NCBI GenBank assembly: GCA_930367215.1 | Contig: OV884058.1 | Span: forward strand, 219,398,208-219,462,207 | Direction: 5' to 3' | DNA length: 64,000 nucleotides | Source of the DNA: Pollenia angustigena | Lineage: Eukaryota > Arthropoda > Insecta > Diptera > Polleniidae | In this document: positions 1 through 11,093 of the stretch, in pieces | Layout of the letters: every line of letters starts with the position of its first letter | Numbering within the stretch: the first letter of the stretch is position 1 | The notes under the pieces: model-generated | The model's input: the letters and a program-made list of their open reading frames with translations, nothing else | The model's database searches: none | Told to the model about the DNA's origin: nothing | Made by a program: the position numbers and the translations under genes

Positions 1-229
1 AACAACAATAAACAGTGAGTTTATCTTTTCTTACAATCCCGACTACAATTGGTTGATTTTTTGTCAACTCTAAATGTAAAGTTATCCGGAAAAATCCGAT
101 TTCAGACTACGTTAAACTAAGTTTAACCTAATTGCACATCACAAAAATCTGGCCTTAATAAAATATGGAAAATTTAATTTTTTTGTTTTTAAATTATTTT
201 ATTATTGAAACATATTAAACAAAAAATAC
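1..229. other. AT-rich stretch, nothing recognised
   Basis: AT-rich non-coding DNA with short homopolymers. No ORF, TIR or repeat unit could be supported. Confidence 0.5.
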
Positions 230-1250
230 CATAAGCGGACGGGTGTCTGGTACTTTTTCGGAATTCGGCCCTTTTAGAAGAAGTCTGTATTTTTGAACTT
301 CTTTGGCACCCCATCTGTTTTTTAAACCAACAATCATAAAGAAAAGGAATATAAAAAATTTGTAACTTATCAAAAAAATATAATTTCGGTACTTTTTCAA
401 GGGGTAAAAATCGTACCTATTTTTGGTATCTGATATACAGTTAAAATAACTGTTATATTAATTTTTTGTAACATACCTGATATACTTGTTCACATACAAC
501 AATATACCACAAGATTTTTTTAATTGAAAGTTTTCATACGCTTTTTGTCGTATACCCACAATTATGTTACATACGACATAATAACGCATTAAATTTTGCG
601 CAAAAGTGGATATGAAACAACATAGCTTCGTAATATCTCATTAACCATAAGAGATAGAGACATGAGGATTGCGCAGATCGATTGGTCTGTTAAATTTTCC
701 ACAGGAAACGGTCTTATCTAATTTTTTTTGATTTTGTGATATACGACAAGATAACTCCGGCACGACGATATGTTGGTATTTTTAAGTTCTTCAACTGGTA
801 CTTTTTTTGAGTTTTCACTAATATTGTTCCCAGAAACATAAATTAAACATGCATAGTCCTGATAGAATAGGAATCTGCAAGAAGGGGCTATGTGGTACTT
901 TTTCCTAATACAAATAGTACCTTTTTTAATTTTCGCTAATATTGGACTTAGGAACATAAAAGTAAAAATTTAACATCCCTAAGAAGGAACTTTTTGATAC
1001 TTTTTTGTGCTTCAACTGGTACTTTTTGAATATTCGTAAGTATTAGCTCTAGAAACATAAAATCAAACATTCAAGTTCAGGTGTGAATTAAAATATGCAA
1101 GGAGGAGGTTTTTGGTACTTTTCCGTTTAACAACTGGAACTTTTTTTAAATTTCTTTAATATTGGAGCAAGAAATAAAAGATCAAACGTGGGATGTCCTG
1201 TGTGAATGATAATCTTTAAGAGGGAACTGAGAATCTGTGAGAGAAATCTT
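230..1250 (-). repeat. Relic of the GTACC-repeat element, minus strand
   Basis: The reverse complement matches the 51829-54737 element. Positions 230-480 match its right-hand unique part (phrases around AAAAAGTACCAGACACC and the GTACGATTTTTACCCC type). Positions about 780-1250 hold about four imperfect units of its 117-bp tandem repeat, each with paired GGTACTTTTT motifs and an AACATAAAAT phrase. Neither terminus is seen. It is non-coding, and small ORFs here are incidental. Confidence 0.65.
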
Positions 1251-1291
1251 ATTGGTACTTTTTCGTAATTTAATTGGTCATTATCGAATTG

Positions 1292-2630
1292 TTACACTGT
1301 GCTCGAAATTGACACTTTGTTTAGACAAGCCGGAAACATGGCGTTTAGCACAATTCGGGTACGCTGAAACCAATGATGGCCATCGTTTTTTTAGGTTAGC
1401 GCTTGTTTTTGAGATATACCGTTATTTCGGAAATGGAGGAGGTTGCACAACATATTTTCGCGTAACTCAAAAACGGTTAAGTTTATTGAAATTACTAGAA
1501 AAACCGAATTTCCCTTAAGAAAAGTAAAACTATTTTTGTTTTAGAAACATATTTTTTTTTTGGAAAAAAAATAATTATTTTTTTATCAAAATTTCGAAAT
1601 TTTTGTTTATCAAAAATTCAAAAAAAATAAATAATTTTTTGCAGACATATAACCAACGAAGCTGCAAACAAAACAAGCCATAAATGATTCTGTTTGCAAC
1701 TTTTGATTTTATTCACAAAAGTCGACAAATTTTAATTAATTTAAGAATTTAATAAAACGCAATATTTGTGTGGGAGACCCCCTAAGCAGTGCAGATAAGG
1801 GGAAAGTATGTCGCAAGAAAATGTTAAAGACAAAAAACTAAATGAGGTCGGTCATACGTTTTATCCCACTAGGGGCAACTCCTGGGTATTTATGGGACTT
1901 TTTCTTCAATATATCTCTAGTCTTCATTGAACATTTTGTATGGGAGCCCCCTTAAGGAATGGAGATAGCGCATAGGTACATATCGCTCATTTGCTGCAAG
2001 ACCGGCATAACTCAAAAAAATCCATTTCGAGATAAACGCATTTAAAGTTTTTGATTGGCTCAAACTTCTTAGAAAAAAAGATGACACATTCTCTTCAAAC
2101 TGGGAAAGTATAAGATATATAAAGATGAATTTAATACACAATATAAAGAAAAACAAAGCGACCAATTCTGCATCTCTAACTCAAAAATTTCATTTTTTGA
2201 GTTATGCCGGTCTTGCAGCAAATAAGCGATATGTTAGAAATAAATGATTGAAATGAAAAATAAAGTGCTGTTGGTCATACATTTGACCCATCTAGGAGCA
2301 TCCTTGGCACTGCAGGGGCCAAATTCAAGAATTTTATTAAGCCGCCATATTTGTATGGTTGAAATTCCTTAATTTGGCTGCTGCAGTGCAAAGGATGCCC
2401 CTAGATGGGTCAAATGTTTCTTTAGTTTTCTCAATAAGCTAAAGCGTTTATGAGTTACACGCACATATGTTGTGCAGCCTCCTCCATTTTCGAAATAACG
2501 GTATATCTCGAAAACCAGAGCTAACCTAAAAAAAACGGCTAGCATCACTGGATTCAGCGTAGCCGAATTAGGTTAAAACGCCAAGTGTCCAGCTTTTCAA
2601 AAAAAAGTATCAATTTCGAGCACAGTGTAA
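1292..2630. mobile_element. Foldback DNA element with ~190-bp inverted arms
   Basis: Both ends begin TTACACTGTGCTCGAAATTG when read inward. Homology between the arms continues for about 190 bases (1292-1480 versus 2445-2630), including GAGATATACCGTTATTTCG and a shared GGAGGAGG..GCACAACATAT block. The interior holds two further hairpins: 1978-2025 pairs with 2190-2235, and 2280-2330 pairs with 2375-2420. No convincing TSD and no transposase were seen. The 93-codon ORF at 1237-1518 lies across one arm and is probably incidental. Confidence 0.75.
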
Positions 2631-3524
2631 TTAACTAATGCCTGTATTCATAAAATTTTTTTAAATTTAATAAAAGTTTACAAAACATATTTTGAATACA
2701 AATTTTCTTTAATAAACATTTGTTAAATTTAATAATCGTTTATGCATACGGTGGTATATCTTTAACATATCGCCGGATTATCTAATTTTCTTGGGCATCT
2801 TAATTGCATGTTTTTAAATTAGTATGTATGTGTGTGTGTACATTAATGCCTTGTGGTAATAAACTTTGCTAGAGGTAAAAACGTTTTAACTATTCCATCT
2901 TCACTAAGTGTTGTTGCAACAGTGGAAACCTAAACCCCACTATTAATTTATGATATAAAACAAAAAATTATTCATGAATTTAATAAAAAAAAAAATATTG
3001 ATGTAAATACACTACAAATTTAAAATTTATAGAAATTGTATTCCTCCAACAAACATTTTATATTATTTCTTATTTAAACAATTTTTCAATCGAATGCCAA
3101 TTTTAATAAATTAATCAAAACAACGAACACATTTGTGTGCACAGAAAATTCTGTTACGCTGTTAATACAAATAAACGACGACTTGTTTGTTGTTATTTTG
3201 TTGAATAAAAGTTTGTCTTGCATTCCTAGTAAAAACTTCGCCTACAAAATAATCTGTTGAGAAATCAGGAAAAAGCCAAGTATTAGCTACAGTTCTACCA
3301 AAAGATCTAATGAATTTTACAAGAGATGTCACCAAAATGACGACCAATTTTAACTAAATGGTGTGAAAAGTAAGTTATTACTTTTATACTTAAAAGCATC
3401 TGAAAAGTTAGCTGTTATTAAAAGTTCCCAAAAAATAAATGAGTACAATTTACCTTCCAAAAAGGTGAATAGTCACTAGTAACAATTTACCTAAAAAGCA
3501 GTTGAGACCCAAGAAATTATGTCA
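2631..3524. other. AT-rich intergenic DNA
   Basis: AT-rich DNA with a short (TG)n run near 2827. No coding signal or TIR was recognised. Confidence 0.5.
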
Positions 3525-4405
3525 CATATACTGCGTTAAAGTTTGGTGTTAAAATTAAGCCAGATCGGTCCATAAAATATGGGCAAAAAGCCACGACTGC
3601 CTCTTATTCTACCCATAAGTCCCTTGCTCTTGTTGTTTTTTTTTTATTTCTTTTTCCGGTATATTTGTAGAACAGCAAGAGGCAAAGCTTCTAAATCAGG
3701 TACAAGCATCTTGACTATCATTACACAATCTCTCTAAAAAAAGGACGAGATTTGATAAGTGGGCGTGGCACTTCCCATACAAAAACATTAGAAATTTCTG
3801 TATATCTAGAGAAAGAAACAGCTTAAGTTTCCAAACTATTTACAAACATCTCGGTTATCAATACACAGCATACTACAAAATGTGGGCTAGATTGGTGAAG
3901 TGGGCGTGACAACAAAAAGTTTTTTTCTATATCTCAAGAAGGGTAAAAGAAAAATCATCCAAAGTTGGTTCAAATGGCTGGCCTTTTACTATAAAACCTC
4001 TCTAAAAATATGGATGGGATTGGAAAAGTAGGCGTGGCACTTCCCGTCACAAATTCCTGTATATCTAAAAAGCGGCAAGAGCGAAAGGTACACGCATCTT
4101 GGTTATCAATACACAACCTCTGACAAAATGTGGGCGGGAATAGTGAAGTGGGCGTGTCACTTATAATTCAAAGAGATTCTCGATTTATGACTATCTCGAA
4201 ACGGCAGGAGCCGAAGTTTTCAAATTAGATAGAAGCATCTTGTTTATCAATACGCAACATCCGACAAAAAGTGGGCGGTTTTGGAGAAGTGGGCGTGGAA
4301 CAAAATAGATTTATTTATAGCTTAAGAACAGTATTAATATAACTTTCTGTTCTTATCGCACCATGGTGAACGGTATATAAGATTCGGCATAGCCGAATAT
4401 AGCAA
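3525..4405 (+). repeat. Dispersed fly repeat with GTGGGCGTGGC subrepeats and terminal hairpin
   Basis: About five degenerate internal units of roughly 100-250 bases each carry a GAAGTGGGCGTGGCACTTCC-type core (near 3760, 3895, 4025, 4145, 4285) and a TTATCAATACACAAC phrase. The right end carries a perfect palindrome, GATTCGGC-ATA-GCCGAAT (4381-4398), also found at 45827 and 59026. The terminal hairpin suggests a Helitron/DINE-1 or mini-me-like non-autonomous element, but the class is inferred. A related scrap lies at 38930-39080. Confidence 0.6.
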
Positions 4406-5094
4406 TAGGATTTTCATGTTTAAAAAGCCCTTGACGCTCTTATTTAGGTAGCTCAGGTAGTAGAGAAGAAAGCTACTAAAATAAGTAGCAGAAGATTTTA
4501 CTGGGTTTTACTTAAAAAACTTTAAGCAATTGTGAATGTATGAATATTTCTACTTGCATGTATTTCTTTCTTTGCGTTTTTATTTTTTTTACCCTTCAGC
4601 GAAAACAAGCTTTTCTTTTGCTTTGCCACTCACTATTTTAATTAATGTTGTCATCATCTTTTGTACCAGGTTTTCTAACTGAAAATGTGTTTGTTCATTT
4701 ATGTTTTAATACTCATACATGTGCTTAAGCTTTAAACACACACAGACACAAACTTGCTACTTTGTATATGTGCGGGCAAGTGTGTTTTATTTTCAGTTAA
4801 TCCTTAATATTAGTGTTAAACGCACTTTGTTGTAGTTTAAAGCTTTTAAGACTTAAAGAAAGCTATTAAGTTGCAGCTTCGCTGAAAGGGGAATTTAAAG
4901 TAAATTTATGAATTTTAAGTTAAATGGTTTTAAAACTACTTTAACTGTGGCATTGAAGAAGTTTTTTAATTCATTTGTTTAAAATAAAGTAAAATATCCG
5001 ACGACTCTTAATTAACACTAGAACCGAACTAGATCTTAACTAAAACAGAACTAAGACTCAACTTTAGCGGAACCAGAGCAAGAATACAATAGCG
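4406..5094. other. AT-rich stretch, nothing recognised
   Basis: Non-coding and AT-rich. No ORF above background and no paired repeat ends were found. Confidence 0.45.
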
Positions 5095-5872
5095 GAGAGG
5101 GTAATTTGCGTTTGTGCTGATATTTGTAACACCCAGCGTTGGCATACTTTTTTTAAAATATGTAACTGCATATTAAGAAAAAAAAACTGATATTTACTTA
5201 AAAAAAACTGCACCCACCTCTTAGTATGCCGATCGATTCAGAATCATTTTCTCAGTCGATTTAACGATGTCCGTTCATCCGTTCGGCTGACTGTTCATGA
5301 AAACTTTCTGCTCAAAGTACAGATTTTGGTGATAATTTGACGGAATTTTGTATATAGACTCTAATTTCCACAAGGACCAAGATTATTGTAAATGGTGGCA
5401 ATCGGTACATAATTTCTAATAGCCTCCATGCAAACATCTTTTTGAAATTAAGTCTTTGTGGTCATAAACCATCTGCTTGGTAAAATATTAAGCTTGGTCC
5501 AAAATTATTTTGTTGTAATCTAAATCATCTTACCAAATTTGGCTGGAATCAGTACATATTTTACTCTAGCTCCGATACAAATTCTACACCCGCAAATAGC
5601 GACAATAACTTTTATGATAGCTACTCGTTTCGTATCCGAATATAGTGTAGGCTGGTCCTGAATTGAATACAGGTACTATGCAAACCTCCTTCCTAAAATC
5701 ACTTTGTGAGAAAAAATAATTAATTGATGAACCTTAATCTTAACCTCATAACACAATTTTTTTTATTAGCGAGTCCGTCCCATAGAGTGTACTCTCTCTT
5801 TCGAAAATTTTTCATTTTATTCTGCGGTTAAGGGTATCATACAGTTGACGTCGACTACTCTTTTTTTTCATA
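5095..5872 (+). mobile_element. Mini-me / DINE-1-like interspersed repeat
   Basis: Starts with a GTGCTGATATTTGTAACACC-type head. A conserved core about GATCGATTCAGAATC..GTCGATTTAACGATGTCCG follows, then GTCC-type proto-microsatellite sequence and a long unconserved body. It ends with a GGGTATCATACAG-type tail at about 5835-5860. The core plus (GTCY)n arrangement is what has been described for dipteran mini-me elements. Diverged relatives lie at 14450, 21487, 24790, 46600 and 57620. Confidence 0.6.
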
Positions 5873-5984
5873 TATGTAAAATGTGGCTTGCAATTAAATT
5901 AAGCCTGCAACTCTCAACTCAACAAGCTCTCATTATGAGCTAATAACATTTTAAAAAGTTTTAGTGTACATTACAATGCAAAAT

Positions 5985-6623
5985 CAAGGCGAATTTAACT
6001 ACAGGTGGTGGCTCAACTAAAACGATCTTAAAACAACAAAAGGCCCAACTATAATACGCTTAAGTTGCCTTAAGCAATTGTGCAAATACATATTAATCAT
6101 ATGTCTCAAACTATAATGAGCTAAAGGACAGTTTTTGTTAAGTTTTATTAATCTGTCATTTGCTTCAGCAAGTGCGAAACTGAGCGCACTTTCCGAACGG
6201 AAACAAATGTTTTTTGATTTTGCATTTGAGAGGCTTTTCTAAGGCCAATTCATCCCAGCTAATCTCGGTACAACAACAAGTACAATGATTGTAAAATCAT
6301 TGTACAAAGTCAAAAACAAAAATAAAACAAAACAGAAACAAAGATAATAAAAGAGAATAAACAATATTTTGACATCCAACAGTGATTTAAGCTTATATCA
6401 GCAGGGCTATTAAGACCACCTGTAATAAATTCGCCTTGGGCTTTTCATTCATTTTTGAGGGAAGCTTATGCATATTATAGTTGGCCCTTAAGGCTTTTTG
6501 CATTGCATTGTTAGTGTTAACGGCTCGCAATATCAACCATTTTTAGCAAAACACTAACACAACCAAAACACGTTGGTTCGAGCTGTCGAAGTGTGCCATC
6601 ATGCTTATACTGAATTCGCCTCA
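5985..6623. mobile_element. CAAGGCGAATT-family non-autonomous element (outer copy)
   Basis: The left end is CAAGGCGAATTTAACTACAG. The right end is a mutated AATTCGCCT terminus at 6623. It is flanked by TGCAAAAT (5977-5984) and TACAAAAT (6624-6631), an 8-bp TSD with one mismatch. The interior right part matches the 46994-47152 and 55588-55719 copies (phrase TTAGTGTTAACGGCTCG). It is interrupted by the inner copy 6240-6438. An 8-bp TSD fits the hAT or P superfamilies; no transposase is present. Confidence 0.7.
6240..6438. mobile_element. CAAGGCGAATT-family MITE nested in a relative
   Basis: A 199-bp copy with ends TAAGGCCAATTCATC and, read inward from the right, CAAGGCGAATTTATTACAGG. It is flanked on both sides by a perfect 8-bp TSD, GGCTTTTC (6232-6239 and 6439-6446). 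Its interior (AATCTCGGTACAACAACAAG) matches the partial copy at 29290. Confidence 0.85.
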
Positions 6624-6838
6624 TACAAAATTTTTGCATAAAGAATTCGGAAACTTGTACAAATTTAAAATGTTTTAAGCACCCTGTATTACACTTAGTT
6701 TTGACTTTGTCAATAACAATTTTTTTCACATACAATAAAAAATTTCAAAAAATATATTAAAAATTTTAGTAAAAATCAAAAAATTTTATTTAAAAAATTA
6801 ATTAAAAATAAATCCTTTGTTATAATTCCCAAAATAAA

Positions 6839-7771
6839 ATGTCTAAAATTTTGTCCTCTTTGCCCTCTACATGGTCAAAGTTTCTGCCATTTCTAAGCAA
6901 ACGCTGTTTTGGCACCGAAATCACGGGCAGTTGGAATGAAGCCCCGCTGTGCAAAGGTCGTCAAATGCTACAGGAGGAAGAAAAGTGCCATCCTAAACAA
7001 GCCAGTTGTTCCGGCAGCTTAAGTGCTTGCGGGAGAACTGATTGGCCCGAATGTGGGGAACCGGATGTAAACACCCCCGAGCATCTAAAATGTTGCTGTA
7101 GCAAAAATCTCAGTCGTTCACCCTGTGAAAAAACTGCCGAAAAGAAACGTAAGCACGAAGAAAAGAAGCCATTTAAATCCATGTGGGAAACATGTGGTAT
7201 AGAAAAAACCTGTCCCGCATTAGTGGCACGTCTAGATGACACCCACTACGAGCCTTCAAATAAAATAAAACGAATTTATACACAAACCTGGAAGACATGT
7301 GAACCCATGATAAGAAAACGTAAAATTTGTTGTTTTAATGAAATGTGCATGTTGCCACCCACGGAAATGAGAGCCAAAACTAAATGTCCTAAAACAGCCA
7401 TGGAACAGGATAGTGAACAGTTAAAAATCGATTATAACCTTTTAAAGAAGTGTCTGGAGAATGTCACAGAAAATCCAAATACGAAAAAAATAAATAAATG
7501 TCGGAAAATTGTAATGCCCTGCTGTCGCAAAGTGGCTAAAACTTTGAAGTGCCACCATAATCGCATGCAATCGAAGTGCTTAAAGGAATGTTGTCCCCAT
7601 CCCAGCTTTTCGGAATGTGATCATCCTTCTTTGAAACGGAGACCACCAGTCGAATGTCGTTGCTCGCATTTTGACAACCAATGTGATTCCAATCGATTTG
7701 CCATCCGCAAAAAACAGTTCAATATTCCGCCGCCTCTGCCTGCCTGGCCACCAAAGGAAAGACCAAAGTAA
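6839..7771 (+). CDS. Cysteine-rich protein, DUF1431-like (testis-type) candidate
   Basis: This is the only intact host-type gene seen: 310 codons, no intron. The start used is the first ATG of the frame, preceded by AT-rich sequence (ATAAAATG context). The protein has about 29 Cys (about 9%), with CC and CCC clusters (near residues 81-83, 161-162, 218-219 and 250-251). The N-terminus (residues 1-25) is basic and hydrophobic with no acidic residues and could be a mitochondrial-type presequence. The middle is Lys-rich, with repeated W-x-T-C elements at about residues 121 and 151. The tail is Pro/Trp-rich (PPPLPAWPP). No transmembrane segment is evident. The Cys pattern and tail recall the fly-specific DUF1431 proteins, many of which are testis-expressed; that assignment is from memory. 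Function is unknown; a sperm structural role is only an inference. The higher GC and codon regularity contrast with the surrounding repeats. The antisense ORFs at 6961-7242 and 7580-7804 are shadows. Confidence 0.85.
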   Translation: MSKILSSLPSTWSKFLPFLSKRCFGTEITGSWNEAPLCKGRQMLQEEEKCHPKQASCSGSLSACGRTDWPECGEPDVNTPEHLKCCCSKNLSRSPCEKTAEKKRKHEEKKPFKSMWETCGIEKTCPALVARLDDTHYEPSNKIKRIYTQTWKTCEPMIRKRKICCFNEMCMLPPTEMRAKTKCPKTAMEQDSEQLKIDYNLLKKCLENVTENPNTKKINKCRKIVMPCCRKVAKTLKCHHNRMQSKCLKECCPHPSFSECDHPSLKRRPPVECRCSHFDNQCDSNRFAIRKKQFNIPPPLPAWPPKERPK

Positions 7772-8412
7772 AAGGGAGTTAAATTCGAAAGTGCAGGATG
7801 CCAAGACCTTTTAGTGCTGGTTCACCCTCCTCAAGTTTTACCCGCCAAGTCTTGAGTTTTTAGAAGAGAGAGGAAAAGAAATAGCATTTTCTTTTTGCTT
7901 CCCTCCTAAAAGCTCAATACTTGAAAGCTAAAACTTGAAACATATGAACCAGCACTTACTTTGCATACAAATTTAAGATGCTTAAATGTAGAGGTTAAAG
8001 TATCTGCCAAATTTTTTGTCATTATATTTTGAGAATTATAAAATATGTAATTTAAAAAACTAATAAACAAATTTTAAGCATTCATACATTTACACACAGC
8101 AATATTCTGTAAATCTAAAATAACTATTCTGTGTTTTAAAGTTCACAAAAATATTCCCGTTTATACACCACATACTTTGAGGACCTGTTATCTTTAGCAG
8201 AACTACTTTTCAAATCAAGAAAAGCCGCGTTCATTTTAAGACAAATTTAACGGAAAATCTCCACAGATTTCAATTTCACTTGAATTCCAAAATATGATTG
8301 ATAATGTTTGATGAATCGAAAAGCATTTGCAAATTCAATAATAAAATTTTACTACGATTTAACAACAAAAAATTAATTAGTTGTCGTTTTTTGGGATTTT
8401 TTTTTTATCATA
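7772..8412 (+). other. Downstream flank of the cysteine-rich gene
   Basis: AT-rich sequence with a candidate AATAAA polyadenylation signal at 8062-8067, about 290 bases after the stop. No other feature is evident. Confidence 0.4.
8062..8067 (+). terminator. Candidate AATAAA polyadenylation signal
   Basis: First plus-strand AATAAA hexamer after the 7771 stop codon. In AT-rich DNA such hexamers occur by chance, so this is only positional evidence. Confidence 0.3.
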
Positions 8413-8414
8413 TA

Positions 8415-9602
8415 CAGGGCTGCCCATTTAGTGGTTTTAAACCGCCGGCTTAGCATGGATGTCAGCTGGAGTGTCATTAATTAAGTGAAAGGATTGCGAT
8501 TTACGTATATGAGTCACGTAAAAACCGGGAAACGCTTAAAACACTTGCAAAAGTGTTGCGTTATAGGTTGATTATGATCACCATAATCGGCCTACTGTTC
8601 AAGGAATTGCCAGGATTATAAGACAATTTGGAGTAATTGAATGCGTTATAGATGTGGTCAGGACTGTGCATCATAGCAATATGCGCACTGCCGAAAATAT
8701 CGCTTCTGTTAATGAAAGTGTGGCGGATAATCGGAATTTATCGATTCTACGGCATTCTGAGCTATTGGTCTTATTTAACAGCTTATTATGGCGTAGTTTG
8801 AATTTTGATTTGCACCTTCATCCATAATAAGAAAAACTCAGGCAACAATTAAGGTTAGAATGCCGTAGATATGCTGATTGGGTGGTAGAGTAACAACATG
8901 CTTTCGATGCTTAGTTTTCGAACAAAATTTTCTTCAGCGATGAAGATCATTTCTCACTAGGTGGTCAAGTCAAAAAGCAAAATTGTCGCATAAGAACTTC
9001 GGAGAACCTATAAGTGATTGTGGAAAAGCCAATGCATCGGGAAAAAGTAACAGTTTGGTGCACATTTTAGTCTAGAGATGTCATTGGGCCGTATTTGTTC
9101 AGAGTCCTATGGCCGTATTTTACCGAATTTGTTTGCCTTAAGTTGAAGATTATGAACTGGACAATATGTGTATAAGTGTATAATAAGACGTTGCCACGAG
9201 CCATACAGCATGATGGATTTTGGCTTTATTCCATGTGAAAATGTGAAAAAAACGCGAAATTTCATGTTTAAGCGTCGTTGATTTGCCATGATCATGCGAT
9301 TTAACGCCGTTAGACTTTTTTCTGGGGCTACGTAAAGACCCGTAACCACGCGGAAATTTTTAACGTTGGAACATTTTAAAACCAACTTTCGTCAAGTTAT
9401 CGCCGGGATACCGCCCGAAATGTGCGAAAAAGTCGAAAACTACCTCAAAGAGATCGACTGCGGCAACCAATCTAAATGACATTGTATTTCGTACGTTATG
9501 GCAACGTCCAAGCATTTAAATGAAATAAAAGTTTCATCGAAATCATAGCTTTATGTGTGTTTTATTTGAATTTAATTTTCAAACTGAAAAAAGGATATCC
9601 TG
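8415..9602 (+). mobile_element. Degenerate rosa-like (DD41D) mariner
   Basis: A 1188-bp element flanked by TA (8413-8414, 9603-9604). The ends are CAGGGCTGCCCATTT and, reversed, CAGGATATCC. A transposase reading is recognisable on the plus strand but broken by many stops and shifts: a HTH-side segment near 8540-8660, a FSDE[D/A]HFSLGG-like first catalytic segment near 8935, a VTVWC segment near 9050 and an LTPLDFFLG-like third catalytic Asp near 9300. Its 3' part from 9231 is duplicated at 16231. It cannot make an active transposase. Confidence 0.8.
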
Positions 9603-9604
9603 TA

Positions 9605-10540
9605 ATTTGTTAAATGTGAACATTGAGGCTTAAGTATTTTTAGCACCTCTCCCGCTCGTCGTTTATGAGCATTATGCATAAAGACTTGCATTTACACGCT
9701 CACAAGGTGCAATTAACTCAAGAACTAAAGCCTGTTGATCATTCCAAATGTCGTCAATGGTCAGAATGGTGGCAAGAAATGGCAACAGTGGATGATCAAT
9801 TTCAAAGAAAATCATCTTCAGTAATGAGGCGCATTTTCCCCTCAGTGGATACTTCAATAAGCAGAATTGCCGCATTTGGGCGAATGATAATCTAAGACTG
9901 ATTGTCGAAAAACCAATGCACCCACAAAGAGTGACTGTTTGGTGCGGTTTATGGGCTGGCGGCATCATCGGGCCGAATTTTTTCCGAAATGAGGCCGGTC
10001 AGGCAGTTACTGTGAATGGTGTTCGCTAACGTGAGATGATAACGAACTTTTTATGGCCCGAACATTAAATGTGGACGATATGTGGTTTTGATAGAACGGT
10101 GCTACTTGCCACACAGCTAACGAAACAATGGCTCTTTTGCGCGACAAATTCAATGGCCGTGTTATCTCACGTGGTGGGGATGTCTTTTGGCCGCCAAGAT
10201 CATATGATTTGACACAGTTGGACTTCTTTCTTTGAGGTTATTTAAAAGAAAAGATGTACATCGATAAGCCAGCAACAATTCAAGAGCTGAAGGATGAGAT
10301 AATTCGGCACATTAACGGCAAAGAACCTAAATTATGTCTCAGCGTCATCGAAAATTTGGACCATCGGATGGAGTCGTGCCGCCGAGGCCGCGGCGGCCAT
10401 TTGCCCGATATTTTGTTCCATACATATTTGAACCATAGCAATATTATCTTAATAAAAAGAAATGACAACAATTTCCTAAATAATTTGTGTTTTATACAAA
10501 ATCAACATCGGCCCTTAAAATCTAACCGCCCCTATTTTAT
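9605..10540 (+). pseudogene. 5'-truncated rosa-like mariner (B, unit 1)
   Basis: Broken transposase reading from the HKDLHLHAHKVQLTQELKP segment (9672) through FSNEAHFPLSG, HPQRVTVWCGLWAGGIIGP (about 9920-9970), a QDGATCH-equivalent segment with a damaged Asp (about 10095), WPPRSYDLTQLDFFL (about 10190) to GGHLPDILFHT (about 10400). It has several frameshifts and stops, including CGCTAACG at 10025 where unit 2 keeps CGCTATCG. The 5' end with the DNA-binding domain is missing. No complete TIR is visible; the 3' end is near 10540. Confidence 0.8.
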
Positions 10541-11093
10541 AAATTTAATAATTCCCCAAAGGCAAATAGAGTCCCAATAAAGCATTTTTCTTGCTCTCTA
10601 TACAAATTTCTATGTTCTTATTTCTTTTTATTTTATGAAAATTTATTTTGTGATACCATCACAAATATCCCATATGGTTGGCTTTAGAGAAAATGTTCTG
10701 TGTTTTGAGCGAAAAGTAAATCACTAGATTAAAGATGAGAGATTTTAACTTCAAATAATCCATAAATACTAGGGTATTAATCGATGTTTTGTATTAATCG
10801 ATTAATCGTGCAAAAAATTATTCGAGGCAAAAATTTAATCGATTAATAATCGAAAAATGTTATATTATTAGGTTAATCGAATAATTTTAATTTTGTCTAG
10901 TTTAGAAGTTTGAAAATAAGACCAAGAATTCTATTTTTTAACAAAAATTTTAATAAAAAAGTAACAACATTTAAGCTACGTTCACAATCAAAAAAACATT
11001 TTCACTTGGTGTTCATAATAGAGAATTTTGCTTCAAGAAAACGTTCGCAAATTTTAGCCACAACAATATTATGCATTTATTTTTATTTTTGTT

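Noticed and set aside
1558..1640. A/T hairpins as bacterial-type terminators
   Set aside because: Homopolymer A and T runs are common throughout this eukaryotic DNA and are not terminators.
6961..7804. Antisense ORFs opposite the cysteine-rich gene
   Set aside because: They are shadows of the plus-strand codons with no recognisable domains.
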